Source of the DNA: Zeus faber
Taxonomy: Eukaryota > Chordata > Actinopteri > Zeiformes > Zeidae
Reading direction: 5' to 3'
Assembly: GCA_960531495.1 (NCBI GenBank)
Contig: OY482854.1
Location: forward strand, 15,639,808 to 15,703,807
DNA length: 64,000 bases
Shown here: positions 60,568-64,000 of the stretch, one piece after another
Numbering within the stretch: position 1 is the first letter of the stretch
How the letters are laid out: each line of letters opens with the position of its first letter
Notes under the pieces: model-generated
The model's input: the letters and a program-made list of their open reading frames with translations, nothing else
Database searches by the model: none
What the model was told of the DNA's origin: nothing
Made by a program: the position numbers and the translations under genes

Positions 60568-61186
60568 CATACAAAACTCTTCGGTCGATTATCCTGCGAA
60601 ATAAAGCAAACTGAATGCACTGGTCACCAGAAGGGCACCATTTATTTCAATAGCCTTTTCAAAATGAGTCTCTTCAAGTGTAATATGTTAACAACACGGG
60701 CCGGTTATTAACAATAATAATAACATAAAATTAACTGTTTTCATTTTTCAAATTGCTTTCCTATTTAAGAAATAACCGTCTATTTGTGTCTGCTGGCCAT
60801 TGGCATCATGGATAACATCGATTTCAGGCCAGCCAATCAGCTCTTTCGCATCAATTATTTCAATGATTCATGTGACAATGTCACAGCACAAGGGATTAAC
60901 ATTATCTAAAACTTATCAGGGTATTCAAGTGGACATAACTCACCCAAATGCCTAGCAACTTACATTATTGAAATCCATGCCCACGTTAACACTGTTTATA
61001 CCATATATGAAGATGTGACAATATTTGGCAAAGCTTTAATTTCTTTGTAATGTGCCTTGTAGTTTCTCCATGGTTTGGCATTATGTTCATTATTTTGTAA
61101 TACAGTACGGTAAAGTAAACCAAAAAGTCCAGATTCAACCCATTTGGCTTGTCAAAGCACAGTAAGCTCATGCGATAGAGTCATTT

Positions 61187-61868
61187 AAAATTGTCAATAA
61201 ATTGTAGTTAATAAACAGATCAGAGTCAGGTGCTGGGTTTCACTGAAAAATTTATCATAAACAATTAATTACATCTGAACCAACTCACATTATGAACAAT
61301 AAAACAAAACCAACCAGAAAAATAAGTCTATGACTACTCAAGGCCCCTCACAGTCTCTATAACCTCCGACAGGTCAGACACAGAACAGTCCTGTCCTGGA
61401 TAATTGGAGTCCTGCACTTTAGGCAGGCTTCGCTTCTTGTCAGTAGGACTGCAATGCATTCATGGCATCCAATGAAGCTGCGGCAGCACAGGCCAGCAGT
61501 GGACCTTCCATCAGCTGTAATGACATTAACATAACAAAAATAAAATACTTATACTATATTGTTTACTTTCAAGTACCTCAACACCTTCTCTTATATTTTG
61601 AACTTATTGAGGTACTTGGAGCAGAAGCAAGCACACTCAAAAATGCAGGACTCCGATTAGCTAGGACAGGACTGTCGCTCTGTCCATAACATGCTGTAGA
61701 TTATAGAGACTATGAGAGGCCTTGAGCAGACAGATTTTATTTTTTTGTTGGTTTTGTTGTTCATAATGAGAGTTTGTTCAGATGCAATACATTTTTCATT
61801 ATGGATTGCTCAATGAAACACAGAAACTGACTCCGATCTGTTTATTAACTACAATGTATTGAGTGTCA
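61187..61868. mobile_element. Foldback-type inverted-repeat element
   Basis: The left arm 61187-61416 matches the reverse complement of 61644-61868 over some 225 bp, with clear blocks such as TGTAGTTAATAAACAGATC, CATTATGAACAA and ACAGTCCTGTCC. The loop is about 227 bp. No transposase. Target duplications were not recognised. Confidence 0.75.
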
Positions 61869-62460
61869 CGCTTTGACCGTATGATGCACATCAACTGGTT
61901 CACATGCCACACCTCATGGCCTCAGGTATATTTAACCAAGTGAATGTGGATGGTCAGTGAGGAAAAAAGAAGAACAGCTGGATAAGATAGGAGATACTTC
62001 ATGAAATGACACAGGGAGAATGTAAAACTCCACTCTTTTTGATTAATTACCATTTGCTGTGAAGCATCTGCGTTAACCACTGATCCACGGTGTCACCCAA
62101 AAAATGTTTTGTCATATAATTATAATGTAAATATAATTTCAGTACAATATTATTTAATTATTATTATACAACAATTATAATATAATTATTGTATAATAGC
62201 CTACACATATAACTATACTATTATTAGGACTCTACTAAAAAATTAACATGTTGTGTTGAGCTGCACAGCACCCTAGGAAATATGGATGTAATCGTTCAGG
62301 AACTCAGTCCTCTGCCACCCGTTGGCCTAGTCTAACGGTTGGCTAAAGTGGGATTAGATTGACAAATGGTTTTGTCAAATCCACAAAGAAATTCAAGAAT
62401 GGTTGCACTGAAAATGTTGTTCTTAACTTCTCTAAAATACAAGAGGTTTTTTACAGTAAA

Positions 62461-63898
<1,438 letters not shown>

Positions 63899-64000
63899 CT
63901 TCAGGCTAGCTGCCCTGTCTGCACTGACGCGTCTAAGGGTATTCTTTTGGTAGGCTGCACTCCTTTTCTTCAGCGTGTCAGTGTCTATATTAGAGCTGAA
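63899..64000 (-). other. Possible exon end with splice donor (partial)
   Basis: A minus-strand frame is open across the window edge, reading NIDTDTLKKRSAAYQKNTLR then RVSADRAASLK, and stops at AAG before GTGAGG, a good donor. The other two frames have stops. It is basic and helix-like, and not an alpha or gamma Pcdh constant exon that I recognise. Confidence 0.3.

Overview
This window is part of a clustered protocadherin locus from a ray-finned (teleost) fish. The support is a tandem series of large single-exon ORFs of about 2.4 kb. Each encodes a signal peptide, six cadherin repeats, one membrane span and a short cytoplasmic tail ending at a splice donor. The shared tail and EC6 sequence, with near-perfect repetition of the 3' third of every exon, fits the gamma-type (Pcdh2g-like) fish subcluster. 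Fish-type SINEs and heavy CA microsatellites fit the same group. The species cannot be named.

All variable exons lie on the minus strand, so transcription runs from high to low coordinates. I number them V1 (54305-56749) to V15 (119-2539). There are 15 intact variable exons and one broken 3' fragment (39905-40673). The shared constant exons must lie left of position 1 and are not in the window. Each intact exon is an alternative first exon: a promoter with a CSE/CGCT-box element fires, and the exon is spliced to the constant exons. The six-EC proteins are neuronal surface adhesion molecules. By family knowledge EC1-EC4 set homophilic trans recognition and EC6 sets cis interaction.

Layout from right to left. 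57-64 kb is repeat-rich spacer with two large inverted repeats and at most weak hints of other exons. 44.6-56.8 kb is a regular four-exon array (V1-V4) with a 3.23-kb period. 39-44 kb holds V5 and a recombination graveyard containing the broken exon. 25-39 kb holds four dissimilar exons (V6-V9). 0-25 kb is a three-exon block (V10-V11-V12) duplicated as V13-V14-V15 with an offset of about 12.4-12.8 kb.

The most informative non-coding signal is a series of RE1/NRSE-like (REST-binding) motifs, one 3' of most variable exons. It includes one with the non-canonical wide half-site spacing and one upstream of the first exon. CSE elements lie upstream of 14 of the 15 exons; V9 has only a degenerate one. 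The 3' 820 bp of the exons (end of EC5, EC6, membrane span, tail) is nearly identical across the cluster, as expected from gene conversion. V8 escapes this in its tail, and one conversion or duplication tract (V15/V7) crosses the splice donor into the intron.
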